In this document: positions 33,495 through 43,021 of the stretch, one piece after another
Layout: every line of letters starts with the position of its first letter
Numbering within the stretch: the stretch's first letter is position 1
Source: an uncultured Aquimarina sp.
Lineage (GTDB): Bacteria > Bacteroidota > Bacteroidia > Flavobacteriales > Flavobacteriaceae
Assembly (NCBI GenBank): GCA_947498935.1
Contig: CANMMM010000001.1
Location: 1 to 64,000, forward strand
Length of the DNA stretch: 64,000 bases
Reading direction: 5' to 3'
Position numbers and translations under genes: made by a program
The notes under the pieces: model-generated
What the model was told of the DNA's origin: nothing
The model's input: the letters and a program-made list of their open reading frames with translations, nothing else
Databases searched by the model: none

Positions 33495-34699
33495 ATCGTT
33501 TCGCTTAATACATCCAAAGCGTTCTCTTCTTCTATTGTATGATCAGCTTTCTCAGCTGTTTCTTCTTCTTTTTGTTTTCTACTAACACTCAGCACCATTC
33601 CAATCGCCATACACGTCATCCAAATAGACGTACCTCCACTACTCACTAAAGGCAGTGTTTGCCCTGTAACAGGAAATAATTCTACTGCAACTGCCATATT
33701 GATTAGTGCCTGATATACGATAGGCAACCCTACTCCTATTACTAATAATTTTCCAAAAATATCGGTACTCTTATGCGCCACAATCACCAACCTAAATAAC
33801 AGTAATAGATACATCGCCATTAAAAACACACCTCCTAACAATCCCCATTCTTCGATAATAATCGCATATATAAAATCCGAAGATGATTGTGGTAAAAAGT
33901 TACGTTGTACACTCTTTCCCGGCCCTACTCCTATTACTGTACCTCTAGCAATGGCTATTTTAGCTCGCTCAATCTGATAATCTTCTGCACTGTCCTCTGC
34001 ATTTGTAAAATTTTCAAATCTACTTACCCAAGTATCCACTCGATTCGGAAAAGCATCCGGAAAGGCTTTTGCCGCCAGTATAAACACTGTAAACGCTAGC
34101 ATCCCAGAAGCTAATATGACCGCTATATATTTTATAGGATACCCTCCTAAAAACACCAATACCATGACCATCGAAAAGATAATCGCTGTCGTAGAAAAAT
34201 TGGCGGGCAATATTAACATTAAAATTACAAATACAGGCACCCAGAGTGGTAAAATTGTTTCTTGAAACGTAATTTTTTTATCTCGAATTCTCGATAGATA
34301 ACGCGCTACATATGACATTAACACTACTGCCGCTAGTGTAGATGTCTGAAACGTAACCCCTACAAACGGAATTCGTATCCATCGACTCGCATTCGCACCT
34401 CCTATCGTCGTATTTTGCGCCATTGTAAATAGCAACAACACGACCACGACAGGTAACATAATTATAGATAAGCCCCTAAAATAATGGTAAGGAATCTTAT
34501 GAACCCAATACATAATACCAAACCCTAATGCTAAATGTGCAAAATGTTTCACCAAAAATGAAAACGTATTCCCATTGCCGTACAAATAGGCTAGATTGCT
34601 ACTAGCACTATATACTGGCAAAAATGAAAACAATGCCAACAGGGCTACAATAGCCCATATTACTCGATCTCCTTGTATATATTGTAATATCGATTTCAA
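33491..34699 (-). CDS. ftsW: SEDS-family peptidoglycan glycosyltransferase FtsW
   Basis: A polytopic membrane protein of 402 aa with about ten hydrophobic segments. It carries SEDS family marks: [19 protein letters not shown], the periplasmic loop around [22 protein letters not shown](I)EE, and the C-terminal [11 protein letters not shown]. With FtsI it polymerises lipid II at the septum. The C-terminal ~30 residues are a charged cytoplasmic tail. It starts 63 bp after murD and overlaps murG by 4 bp. Confidence 0.96.
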   Translation of the reverse strand: MKSILQYIQGDRVIWAIVALLALFSFLPVYSASSNLAYLYGNGNTFSFLVKHFAHLALGFGIMYWVHKIPYHYFRGLSIIMLPVVVVLLLFTMAQNTTIGGANASRWIRIPFVGVTFQTSTLAAVVLMSYVARYLSRIRDKKITFQETILPLWVPVFVILMLILPANFSTTAIIFSMVMVLVFLGGYPIKYIAVILASGMLAFTVFILAAKAFPDAFPNRVDTWVSRFENFTNAEDSAEDYQIERAKIAIARGTVIGVGPGKSVQRNFLPQSSSDFIYAIIIEEWGLLGGVFLMAMYLLLLFRLVIVAHKSTDIFGKLLVIGVGLPIVYQALINMAVAVELFPVTGQTLPLVSSGGTSIWMTCMAIGMVLSVSRKQKEEETAEKADHTIEEENALDVLSETI

Positions 34700-34762
34700 C
34701 TTCTTATACTCCTTCTTACTTTTGACACATTACGTACTCAACATGTCGTTTTTCTTCTACAA

Positions 34763-36118
34763 CTAAAGCTCCCTTACAGCTTCTTTAAACAACCTTCCTC
34801 TCTCTTCATAGTTTTTAAACAAATCAAAACTCGCACATGCTGGCGATAACAAAACCGCATCATTACGTTCTGCAATAGCGTATGCTAACTGCACTGCATC
34901 TTTCATTGATTGTGTTTCTCGTATCACATCCACACAATTCCCAAAAGCATTTACAATCTTGGCATTATCTACTCCAAGACATATAATGGCTTTTACCTTT
35001 TCGTTTACCAATGGATAGAGTTCGGTATAATCATTTCCTTTATCAACACCTCCTACAATCCAAACAGTCGCCGACTTCATCGCATCTAATGCATAATATG
35101 TAGCATTTACATTAGTCGCTTTAGAGTCATTGATATACTGCACGTTATTAATCTTCAACACGTTTTCTAAACGGTGTTCTACGCCATGAAAGTTCTCCAA
35201 ACACTCTCGTATTGTCGTCTTTCTTATTTTTAGCAATTGCGATACTGTAGCAGCTGCCATTGCATTTTTTACGTTGTGGTTTCCTTTAAGGGCTAAATTT
35301 GTTGTTGACATTCTAAACTGGTTGTTATCTATGTTTATGTTGATATGTTCTTCTTCCAGATACGCACCATTGGTTATTTTTTTCGTTAGTGAAAAAGGCA
35401 ATAACCTAGCACGAATCGGATGTTTTTCTAAATATGTTGTGATCACAGTATCATCTGCATCGTAGATAAAGTAATCCTCTTCCGTTTGATTCTCTGTAAT
35501 TCTAAATTTTGAAGCGATATAGTTCTCAAATTTGTAATCATATCGATCCAAGTGATCTGGTGTTATATTCGTTAGCACTGCTATATGCGGCGCAAATTCC
35601 TTGATCCCATCTAACTGAAAACTGCTCAGTTCTAAAACGTAATGCGGCGTATCATTTTCCGCTATTTGCTTAGCAAAACTATCTCCTATATTCCCTGCCA
35701 TGCTCACCGACAATCCTCCTGCTGCCAATACATGATGCGTAAGCATGGTAGTCGTAGTTTTTCCATTACTGCCTGTAATCCCTACAATGCTTGCCGATGT
35801 GTAAGCTGCTGCGAATTCTATTTCAGAAACCACCGCAACATCCAATGCATGTAACTGCTGTACAATCGATACATGGTCTGGTATTCCAGGACTCTTCATC
35901 ACCACATCTGCATTGTAAATCTTGTCTTCTGTATGCTGCTTTTCTTCCCATGCAATAGCTGCTGTGATTAGCACCTTCTTATACGCATCTGCAATAGCTC
36001 CTTTATCAGAAACAAAAACCTCATACCCTTCTTTCTGCCCCAAGAGTGCAGTTCCTACACCGCTCTCTCCTGCTCCTAGCACGACCAACCGTTTTGTATG
36101 TGTATTCTCTGGATTCAT
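34763..36118 (-). CDS. murD: UDP-N-acetylmuramoylalanine--D-glutamate ligase
   Basis: Adds D-Glu to UDP-MurNAc-L-Ala. The N-terminal LVVLGAGESGVGTALLG binds the UDP substrate. The ATP loop GSNGKTTTT is at residues 116-124, followed by NITPDHLDRY, GNHNVKNAMAA, HRLENV and NDSKATNVNATYYAL. 451 aa, full length. It lies between mraY (21 bp upstream) and ftsW (63 bp downstream). Confidence 0.97.
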   Translation of the reverse strand: MNPENTHTKRLVVLGAGESGVGTALLGQKEGYEVFVSDKGAIADAYKKVLITAAIAWEEKQHTEDKIYNADVVMKSPGIPDHVSIVQQLHALDVAVVSEIEFAAAYTSASIVGITGSNGKTTTTMLTHHVLAAGGLSVSMAGNIGDSFAKQIAENDTPHYVLELSSFQLDGIKEFAPHIAVLTNITPDHLDRYDYKFENYIASKFRITENQTEEDYFIYDADDTVITTYLEKHPIRARLLPFSLTKKITNGAYLEEEHININIDNNQFRMSTTNLALKGNHNVKNAMAAATVSQLLKIRKTTIRECLENFHGVEHRLENVLKINNVQYINDSKATNVNATYYALDAMKSATVWIVGGVDKGNDYTELYPLVNEKVKAIICLGVDNAKIVNAFGNCVDVIRETQSMKDAVQLAYAIAERNDAVLLSPACASFDLFKNYEERGRLFKEAVREL

Positions 36119-36139
36119 ATATCTCTTGCGTTCTCCTAC

Positions 36140-37369
36140 TTATCTAATTTTTAATGTAATCACTGCTATGATCGCTAAAAAAATACCGATGATCCAAAAA
36201 CGAACCACGATTTTACTTTCATGAATTCCTTTTTTCTGATAGTGATGATGTAATGGAGACATGAGAAAAATTCTTCGCCCTTCTCCATATTTTTTTCGCG
36301 TGTATTTAAACCAACTCACTTGTAGCATCACAGACACTACTTCTATAAAGAAAATACCACATAGAATAGGAATCAAAAACTCTTTGCGTATCGCAATAGC
36401 AATCACAGCGATAATACCACCAATGGTTAAACTTCCCGTATCCCCCATAAACACTTGTGCCGGATAGGTATTATACCATAAAAATCCGACCAGCGCTCCT
36501 GCAAAACCTGCCACAAAAATGGTAATCTCACCAGAGTCTGGTATATACATTACATTTAAGTAATCTGAAAAAACAATGTTTCCAGATACCCATGCAAACA
36601 ATGCTAGGGTAAGTACTATAATTGCCGAAGACCCTGCGGCTAATCCATCAATTCCGTCGGTAAGATTAGCTCCATTAGACACCGCAGTTACTATAATAAC
36701 TACTATCGGTATAAAAATCAACCAAGCATAAGAAGCTAGCCCTGGACTAATCCATGTGATCAGACTAGCATAATCAAACTCATTATTCTTAACAAAAGGG
36801 ATTGTAGTTTTAGTAGACTTTACGGCTGGATTAAAATCAGACGTTCCCTCTACACTCACTACTGTTTCTGTATCCGAAAACACTTTTTCTTGTTTAATCG
36901 TAATATCTTCATGAAAATACATCGTTGCCCCTACGATCAGTCCTAGCCCTACTTGTCCGATGACCTTAAATCGTCCAGCTAATCCTTCTTTATCTTTCTT
37001 TTTTATCTTTAGATAATCATCTGTAAAACCGATCACTCCCATCCACAGCGTGGTAATAATGAGTAGGATCACATATATATTATCCAACTTCGTAAACAAC
37101 AGTACAGGTATCAGTGTTGCTAGAATAATGATGATTCCACCCATGGTAGGCGTTCCTGCTTTTTCAGCTTGCCCTTCCAAGCCTAACTCTCGTATGGTTT
37201 CTCCCATTTGCTGCTTACGTAAGAAACCAATAATACGCTTCCCATAGATTGTAGACACCAATAACGAAACAATGATCGCTAATGCAGCTCTAAATGTAAT
37301 GAACTGAAACAGCGAAGCGCCTGGCAGTTGATATTCATTCTCTAAATATTGAAATAAATAATATAACAT
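36140..37369 (-). CDS. mraY: Phospho-N-acetylmuramoyl-pentapeptide transferase
   Basis: Makes lipid I by moving phospho-MurNAc-pentapeptide to undecaprenyl phosphate. Polytopic, with signature motifs [16 protein letters not shown](K), [12 protein letters not shown] and the final [12 protein letters not shown]. At 409 aa it is longer than the ~360-aa proteobacterial enzyme, because of a periplasmic-loop insertion at about residues 150-200 ([17 protein letters not shown]...VKNNEFDY). I believe this is a lineage feature of Bacteroidetes. It begins 47 bp after murE. Confidence 0.97.
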   Translation of the reverse strand: MLYYLFQYLENEYQLPGASLFQFITFRAALAIIVSLLVSTIYGKRIIGFLRKQQMGETIRELGLEGQAEKAGTPTMGGIIIILATLIPVLLFTKLDNIYVILLIITTLWMGVIGFTDDYLKIKKKDKEGLAGRFKVIGQVGLGLIVGATMYFHEDITIKQEKVFSDTETVVSVEGTSDFNPAVKSTKTTIPFVKNNEFDYASLITWISPGLASYAWLIFIPIVVIIVTAVSNGANLTDGIDGLAAGSSAIIVLTLALFAWVSGNIVFSDYLNVMYIPDSGEITIFVAGFAGALVGFLWYNTYPAQVFMGDTGSLTIGGIIAVIAIAIRKEFLIPILCGIFFIEVVSVMLQVSWFKYTRKKYGEGRRIFLMSPLHHHYQKKGIHESKIVVRFWIIGIFLAIIAVITLKIR

Positions 37370-37416
37370 CCTCTAGTCATACCTCTTGCTATACCTCTAT
37401 AGCCAAAAGGGTTTGT

Positions 37417-38880
37417 TTACTTTCCTAATTTTTTTAATTCTTCTTTTACGATTTCGAAATCATTGAAATCCACTCGGACACCATTGGTTTCTTGATACGT
37501 TTCGTGTCCTTTTCCTGCGATGAGAATAATATCTCCTGCAGCTGCAAACTGACACGCCGTTCTTATAGCTTGTTTGCGGTCTGTGATAGACATTATTTTT
37601 CTATAATCTTCGGCCGCTACTCCTTTTTCTATATCTTCTATAATTGCATTAGGATCTTCCGTTCTGGGATTATCACTTGTAAAAATCACTTTATTGCTCA
37701 ATTTTGCAGCAATACCTCCCATTACAGGTCGCTTGGTCGTATCTCTATCTCCACCACAACCGACCACTGTCACCAAGGTTTCATTATTGGTTCTAATATC
37801 TCCAATCGTTTCTAACACATTTTTTAATGCATCTGGTGTATGCGCGTAATCTACAATAGCAGTAACTTTGGTATCAGACACTACATACTGAAAACGACCA
37901 CTTACACTTTCTAAGTCACTTAGCAGTCTCAAAATCTCTAAGGTCTCTAATCCTAATAAAGATGCTGTAGCATAAATCGCTACTAGATTATACGCATTAA
38001 AACTACCGATTAACTTCGTCCACACATCATTATCATTGAGCTTTAATAGCAATCCTCCTAAACTATTCTCTAGAATCTGTCCTCTATAATCAGCATAGGT
38101 TTTTAACGCATATTCATATTTTTTGGCACGCGTATTCTGTAGCATAAAAGTCCCATTCTTATCATCTACATTCGTCAGTGCAAATGCCTCAGTCCCCAGT
38201 CCATCAAAAAATTGTTTCTTTACGTTTCTATACTCCTTAAAGGTCTGATGATAATCCAAATGATCATGAGACAAATTGGTAAAAATACCTCCTTTAAAGC
38301 GCAATCCTTCTGTTCGTTTTTGATGAATCCCATGCGAACTCACTTCCATAAAACAGTACTCCAAACCTGCCTCGCTCATTTCCTGTAAATAGCGATTAAT
38401 CGTTAGCGAATCTGGTGTGGTATGCGTAGCTGGATATACTACGTCATCTACCATTATTTTTACCGTAGAAAGTAACCCTACCTTGTACCCTGCTTTTCGA
38501 AACAATTGATACAGTAATGTAGCTATAGTCGTCTTTCCATTGGTACCCGTCACGCCTACCACCTGTATATTTTCTGATGGATTCTCATAATAATTCGCAG
38601 CCATCATAGCTAGTGCCTGCTTTGTATCCTCTACCTGCACATACGTCACCCCTTCTACCAATATTTCTGGCATGGTCTCACACACAACAGCTACAGCTCC
38701 TTGATCGATTGTTTTTTCTATAAATCGATGACCATCTACCACACTACCTGTAATCGCTACAAAGACATCGTCTTGCTGAATTGCTCGTGAATCAAAAGCA
38801 ATTTTTTGCACCGAAATTGCAGTATTCCCGACTACTGCATTAATACCTACCTTATATAATATGTCTTTTAATACCTTCAC
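37417..38880 (-). CDS. murE: UDP-MurNAc-tripeptide synthetase, probably meso-DAP-adding
   Basis: Adds the third residue of the stem peptide. The ATP loop TGTNGKTT is at residues 111-118, with HTTPDSLT, MEVSSHGIHQKRTEGL and DYAHTPDALKNVL. The motif TSDNPRTEDPN contains DNPR, the substrate-specificity signature for meso-diaminopimelate, so the cell wall is probably of the A1-gamma DAP type. 487 aa. The start overlaps the end of ftsI by 4 bp. Confidence 0.97.
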   Translation of the reverse strand: MKVLKDILYKVGINAVVGNTAISVQKIAFDSRAIQQDDVFVAITGSVVDGHRFIEKTIDQGAVAVVCETMPEILVEGVTYVQVEDTKQALAMMAANYYENPSENIQVVGVTGTNGKTTIATLLYQLFRKAGYKVGLLSTVKIMVDDVVYPATHTTPDSLTINRYLQEMSEAGLEYCFMEVSSHGIHQKRTEGLRFKGGIFTNLSHDHLDYHQTFKEYRNVKKQFFDGLGTEAFALTNVDDKNGTFMLQNTRAKKYEYALKTYADYRGQILENSLGGLLLKLNDNDVWTKLIGSFNAYNLVAIYATASLLGLETLEILRLLSDLESVSGRFQYVVSDTKVTAIVDYAHTPDALKNVLETIGDIRTNNETLVTVVGCGGDRDTTKRPVMGGIAAKLSNKVIFTSDNPRTEDPNAIIEDIEKGVAAEDYRKIMSITDRKQAIRTACQFAAAGDIILIAGKGHETYQETNGVRVDFNDFEIVKEELKKLGK

Positions 38881-40868
38881 GATAATTCTAATCTCACTGT
38901 TTGATTCTTCTGTACTTTCACTCCTGGTCTAATCGACTGTTTTTTTACGATCCCTGTTCCTTTTAACACTACTTGCAGTCCCATGTTTTCTAATAGAGAA
39001 ATTACATCCATAGCAGGCATTCCCTCTACATTAGGCATGATCGTTTTATATTTCTGTACCTTCGCATAGTACGTCTGATAGCTTTTTTGTACGCGATCAC
39101 TACCTGCAATCGCAGCAGGTACTTCATCTACCACAGGAATATCATTATACACCTTAAGCGCGATGGTTTTAAACACAGGCGCTGCGACCTCATTTCCGTA
39201 ATACCCTATTTCTTTATTAGGTTTATGAATCACTACGATACACGAATATCTAGGATCATCCGCAGGAAAATATCCTGCAAACGAAGCGATATACTCTCGT
39301 TTTCCTTTTCCATAATTACCCCAGCAAGTGCCTGTTTTTCCTGCAATCTGAAAACTTGGTACATTTATATTATCTGCCGTACCCCGTACGACTACATTTC
39401 GCATCATTTTTTTAACAATACTAGCGGTTTGTTTAGAACATACTGCCGAATTCAGCACCTCTTTATCATACTGTTCCACCGTCTTGTCCCATGCCTTCAC
39501 TCGTTTAATAAACCGTGGCTTTACCATTTCGCCGTCATTCGCTATTGCATTATAAAAAGCCAATGTTTGCAAAGGTGTCAACGCCACTCCATACCCATGC
39601 GCCATCCATGGTAGCGTAGTACCATACCAATCCTTATCACCCGGATACGGAATCTTAGGCTTTCCCTCTCCTTTGATCGCCACTCCTAGTGTTTTATGCA
39701 ATCCCATATTCATCAGTCGATTGACAAATTTCTTAGGGTTCTTTCTATAGTTTTGATCTACGATTTTTGCAAAAGCAGTATTAGAGGACAGCTCAAAAGC
39801 TTTGGCTGCAGATATTTTTCCATACCCTCCCCATTTCGAATCTCTCACGATTCTATCATAGAATTTAACGCGCCCATTTTCTGTATCCACCACATGACTA
39901 GAATCAATCACTTTATCCTCTAATGCCGCCACCATAGTCATCAACTTAAAAGTAGACCCTGGTTCATGCGACTCTCCCACCGCATAATTCAGTTTTTCAT
40001 AATACTTACCTGACTTCGTTCTACCTAGATTCGATATTGCTTTAATCTCTCCGGTTTTGGTTTCCATTACTACTACGGTACCGTGCTCCGCTTCAAATTT
40101 TTCTAGCTGGGCTAATAATGCATGATGTGTGATGTCCTGCACATTTACATCTATCGTAGATATCACATCATACCCATCTTTAGGCTCTACTTCATTCGCA
40201 TCTCCTAAAGGCTTCCATTGATTTTTAGCTATCTTTTGTTTCTTTCGTTTTCCTTCTACCCCTCTTAAAAAAGGTCCATATGCACCTTCCAGACCTACTC
40301 GCGTATAATATCCTTGTTCGTCTTTTCGCTCATACCCTACAGTACGTTCTGCAATCTTACCAATAGGGTGCTCTCTCACCGTACGCTGCTCTACAATAAG
40401 TCCACCACGATTGGCTCCATAGCGAAATAGTGGAAATTTTTTAATACGCATGTATTGCGAGTAGCCGATATTTCTTCGGATCAAGTAATAACGATTTCGA
40501 TTAGACCGTGCCGCTTTTAATTTTTCTTTATAATACGCTGCTGGTTTCCCGAATTCATCCGACAGCGCCTTTGACAAACCTGTGATATGCTCTCTAAAAT
40601 CTTTATCCGTTGGCGTTACTGCATCAAATCGGATATCATATTTAGGCACTGAAGTAGCTAGCAGATTCCCTCTACTATCGTATAGATTTCCTCTATTAGC
40701 AGGAATATCAAATGTTTTAAAAACACGTTTTTCTCCTTTGGCTCTATACTTATCTCCCTCTATAAATTGGATATTGACCAGTTTTACCAATACCGCTATT
40801 GCGAAGATGAACATACACCCCGCAATGAAGTAAAGCCTGTTTAATATGTTCTTATCCTTTATTGCCAA
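38877..40868 (-). CDS. ftsI: Division-specific penicillin-binding protein 2/FtsI with PASTA domain
   Basis: Septal transpeptidase anchored by a membrane helix at about 10-32. A dimerisation domain includes IPANRGNLYDSRGNLLA. The catalytic domain has the SxxK motif at Ser305/Lys308 (EPGSTFKLM), SSN at 361-363 and KTGT at 511-514. A C-terminal PASTA domain (about 605-663: PNVEGMPAMDVISLLENMGL...) is present, as in other Bacteroidetes and Gram-positive homologues but not in E. coli FtsI. It starts 5 bp after ftsL and overlaps murE by 4 bp. Confidence 0.96.
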   Translation of the reverse strand: MAIKDKNILNRLYFIAGCMFIFAIAVLVKLVNIQFIEGDKYRAKGEKRVFKTFDIPANRGNLYDSRGNLLATSVPKYDIRFDAVTPTDKDFREHITGLSKALSDEFGKPAAYYKEKLKAARSNRNRYYLIRRNIGYSQYMRIKKFPLFRYGANRGGLIVEQRTVREHPIGKIAERTVGYERKDEQGYYTRVGLEGAYGPFLRGVEGKRKKQKIAKNQWKPLGDANEVEPKDGYDVISTIDVNVQDITHHALLAQLEKFEAEHGTVVVMETKTGEIKAISNLGRTKSGKYYEKLNYAVGESHEPGSTFKLMTMVAALEDKVIDSSHVVDTENGRVKFYDRIVRDSKWGGYGKISAAKAFELSSNTAFAKIVDQNYRKNPKKFVNRLMNMGLHKTLGVAIKGEGKPKIPYPGDKDWYGTTLPWMAHGYGVALTPLQTLAFYNAIANDGEMVKPRFIKRVKAWDKTVEQYDKEVLNSAVCSKQTASIVKKMMRNVVVRGTADNINVPSFQIAGKTGTCWGNYGKGKREYIASFAGYFPADDPRYSCIVVIHKPNKEIGYYGNEVAAPVFKTIALKVYNDIPVVDEVPAAIAGSDRVQKSYQTYYAKVQKYKTIMPNVEGMPAMDVISLLENMGLQVVLKGTGIVKKQSIRPGVKVQKNQTVRLELS

Positions 40869-40873
40869 AACAA

Positions 40874-41185
40874 TTACTCTCTTACAATTATCTTCTGAGG
40901 TGGCACCGTTGGTCGCTGTATCCCTCTTTTTTTCATTTTATCAATCACAGAGGATTCCATTTTTAATTGCATCAACTCTGTTCTACCATCTACAAACTGC
41001 GTTCTCAATTCCCTAACTTGGTTATTCAACTTTGCTATGGTATGCACCTTATGCTCTGCATTATGAGAACTCGCAATCATTATAATTGCCAAAAAAGACA
41101 AGAACAGCAGCATTCGCCAATTCTTTGCCGCATCCTCAGCAATTAAAAACTTACCTTTTAATATATCCTTTACTGCCTCCTTCAA
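40874..41185 (-). CDS. ftsL: FtsL-like small cell-division membrane protein
   Basis: A 103-aa bitopic protein with a cytoplasmic N-terminus (KEAVKDILKGKFLIAEDAAKNW), one membrane helix at about 25-42 (MLLFLSFLAIIMIASS) and a periplasmic coiled-coil-like helix (IAKLNNQVRELRTQFVDGRTELMQLKMESSV is helix-forming throughout). It ends with a short RPTVPP tail. Topology, size and position between rsmH and ftsI identify it as the FtsL-type subunit, although sequence identity is always low. It overlaps rsmH by 4 bp. Confidence 0.88.
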   Translation of the reverse strand: MKEAVKDILKGKFLIAEDAAKNWRMLLFLSFLAIIMIASSHNAEHKVHTIAKLNNQVRELRTQFVDGRTELMQLKMESSVIDKMKKRGIQRPTVPPQKIIVRE

Positions 41186-42087
41186 ATCCTTTCTCCTATT
41201 CTTAGTTTCGCACTTCTTGCCCTATTATTAGTAGCTATCTCTGTTTCAGTAGGTACAATCAACTTACCTACTTTCTTAAAAGGCACCGTTACATTCCCAA
41301 ACATATCCTTCTCTGGTTCCCCTTCAAACATTCCACTTCTCACATAGCGTTTTACCAATCTATCCTCTAATGAGTGATACGAAATCAAGCTCAGCCTTCC
41401 TCCCCTGTCTAACAACTCCTCTGTCTGCATCAAAAACTCCTTCAGCACTTGTATCTCCTGATTCACTTCTATTCGAATCGCCTGATAGATCTGTGCTAAA
41501 ATTTTATGTTCTTTATGTTTTACCAAATAAGGTTGTAACACCTCTTTGAGTACTGTACTCGTTTTTATAGGAGCATTTTTTCGCTCACTAACAATCGCTC
41601 TTGCCAGCTTAGGCGCATTTCGCAACTCTCCATATTCCAGTAGCACTCTACGCAAATCCTGCTCCTCGTACTCATTGATGACATGAAATGCAGATAGCGT
41701 ACCTCTTTGATTCATTCGCATATCCAAGTCTGCCTCGAATCGAGTAGAAAAACCGCGCGATGCTTCATCAAACTGGTGCGAAGACACCCCGAAATCTCCT
41801 AATATCCCATCTACTTTCTTTATTCCATAAAATCGCAAAAAGCGTTTTATAAATCGAAAGTTCTCATTAATTAAGACGAATCGATCATCTTCTATCGCAT
41901 TCGATAACGCATCCTCATCTTGATCAAAAGCATACAACTTCCCATCCTTGCCCAAGCGTTTTAATATTTCCTTAGAGTGTCCGCCACCCCCAAAAGTCAC
42001 ATCTACATAGACCCCATCTGGCTTTATCGCCAATCCATCTACCGTCTCTGTCAGTAAAACCGGGTTATGATATTCTGTTTGTTCCAT
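41182..42087 (-). CDS. rsmH: 16S rRNA (cytosine-1402-N4)-methyltransferase RsmH
   Basis: 301-aa SAM-dependent methyltransferase (old name MraW). The N-terminus HNPVLLTETVDGL and the SAM loop YVDVTFGGGGHSKEIL lead into FDQDEDAL, GILGDFGVSSHQFDEASRGFS, DMRMNQ and the C-terminal ISYHSLEDRLVKRY and NNRARSAKLR, all diagnostic. It modifies the ribosomal P site. In the cluster it follows mraZ, but the gap of 181 bp is filled mostly by a dispersed repeat. Confidence 0.97.
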   Translation of the reverse strand: MEQTEYHNPVLLTETVDGLAIKPDGVYVDVTFGGGGHSKEILKRLGKDGKLYAFDQDEDALSNAIEDDRFVLINENFRFIKRFLRFYGIKKVDGILGDFGVSSHQFDEASRGFSTRFEADLDMRMNQRGTLSAFHVINEYEEQDLRRVLLEYGELRNAPKLARAIVSERKNAPIKTSTVLKEVLQPYLVKHKEHKILAQIYQAIRIEVNQEIQVLKEFLMQTEELLDRGGRLSLISYHSLEDRLVKRYVRSGMFEGEPEKDMFGNVTVPFKKVGKLIVPTETEIATNNRARSAKLRIGERI

Positions 42088-42157
42088 TCTTTTACACTGC
42101 TACTATTCCTCTTTATACGCTCCAGAACATTCTTACTAATTACTCCTTATTATAGTA

Positions 42158-42244
42158 GGGCGTTACCCAAGGGTCGGGCTATCCGCTACAATTCCTCGCT
42201 CCTCCTGCGTCGGGCTATGGGATTTCCACTACTATCCCTAACGC
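42158..42244. repeat. GCGTTA/TAACGC-bounded dispersed repeat, copy 4, inside the mraZ-rsmH gap
   Basis: Runs GGGCGTTACCCAAGGGTCGG ... CTACAATTCCTCGCTCCTCC ... GGGATTTCCACTACTATCCCTAACGC, forward orientation. It occupies most of the 181 bp between mraZ and rsmH, so it must be co-transcribed with the dcw operon or separate two transcripts. Confidence 0.92.
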
Positions 42245-42268
42245 AAATCCGTATTCGCGATTCGCTAA

Positions 42269-42730
42269 CTACTCCATAATATCATCAAACCCCATCACCT
42301 CTTCTGCCAAATCTGCAAAATCCTCTGAAGTATCTTCTATTGTTTTCTCATACAAATCCTTATCCCAGATTTCTATAATATTCACCGCAGATGACAGCAC
42401 TAGTTCTTTCTTAATCTTAGCAAAAGCCACGAGATCTTTTGGAATCAACAATCGACCTGTAGCATCTATTTCTACTAATTTTACGCCTGCTGTAAATCGC
42501 CTTATAAAGTCATTATTTTTTTTCTTGAATCGATTTAACTTATTCATTTTCTGCATCAAAAGATCCCATTCTTTCATAGGATACAATTCCAAACATGGCT
42601 GAAAAACAGATCGTTTAAGCACAAAACCATCCTGCAAAATAGCCGACAACTGCTTTTTATAAGCAGCAGGCATCATCAAACGCCCTTTAGCGTCCGCCTT
42701 GCATTCATATGTACCAATAAGATTAACCAA
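42269..42730 (-). CDS. mraZ: Transcriptional regulator MraZ
   Basis: A 153-aa protein with two SpoVT-AbrB-type halves, each with the family motif D-x-x-x-R: DAKGRLMMP (Asp13-Arg17) and DATGRLLIP (Asp89-Arg93). It is the conserved first gene of dcw clusters and represses its own promoter in well-studied bacteria by binding short direct repeats. Here the binding-site pattern is visible upstream (three GTGG boxes at 42774-42801). The acidic C-terminal tail (EDFADLAEEVMGFDDIME) is normal for the group. Confidence 0.96.
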   Translation of the reverse strand: MVNLIGTYECKADAKGRLMMPAAYKKQLSAILQDGFVLKRSVFQPCLELYPMKEWDLLMQKMNKLNRFKKKNNDFIRRFTAGVKLVEIDATGRLLIPKDLVAFAKIKKELVLSSAVNIIEIWDKDLYEKTIEDTSEDFADLAEEVMGFDDIME

Positions 42731-42756
42731 AACTCTTCCTTACACGTATAATTATT

Positions 42757-42764
42757 CAAATATA
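42757..42764 (-). promoter_or_regulatory. TATATTTG -7 element of the mraZ promoter
   Basis: On the minus strand TATATTTG matches the TAnnTTTG consensus and ends 26 bp before the mraZ start codon. The MraZ boxes lie 10-37 bp upstream of it. No classical TTTG -33 box was found at standard spacing; the boxes occupy that place. Confidence 0.6.
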
Positions 42765-42773
42765 TTGAAAAAA

Positions 42774-42801
42774 TTACCACTATTTACCACAATCTACCAC
42801 A
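42774..42801 (-). promoter_or_regulatory. MraZ-type operator: three 10-bp-phased GTGGTA boxes
   Basis: On the minus strand GTGGTAGATT-GTGGTAAATA-GTGGTAA gives three GTGGTA boxes exactly 10 bp apart (plus-strand TACCAC at 42775-42780, 42785-42790 and 42795-42800). Known MraZ operators consist of short G-rich direct repeats with one helical turn spacing upstream of mraZ, so this is very probably the autoregulatory site. It overlaps the expected -33 region, which fits repression. Confidence 0.8.
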
Positions 42802-42988
42802 TTGTTAATAAGTTGTACCCAAAATCGACCAACAACACACCTTACACTGGTTTTTAACACGTATTTACACTCAGCCCTCTTATTTTCAAAATATTGGTTC
42901 TGAATACTTCAGCTCTCAAAAAAGCAGAATTCTAAAAAATTACCATTGCAGTAATTACAAAAAAGCTTTATTCTAAATCTGAAAATGC

Positions 42989-42996
42989 TATATTTG
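42989..42996 (+). promoter_or_regulatory. TATATTTG -7 element for the hydrolase-engB unit
   Basis: An exact TAnnTTTG match. The expected transcription start about 5-7 bp downstream falls next to the first ATG (43007), which argues that translation starts at the second ATG, 43022. Confidence 0.6.
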
Positions 42997-43021
42997 CTTT
43001 TAGTTCATGCAAGAAACATTA

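Noticed and set aside
39087..39614. 175-aa plus-strand frame opposite ftsI
   Set aside because: Antisense of a conserved gene; composition (many Ile, Ser, His, Arg, Cys) is typical of a shadow frame.
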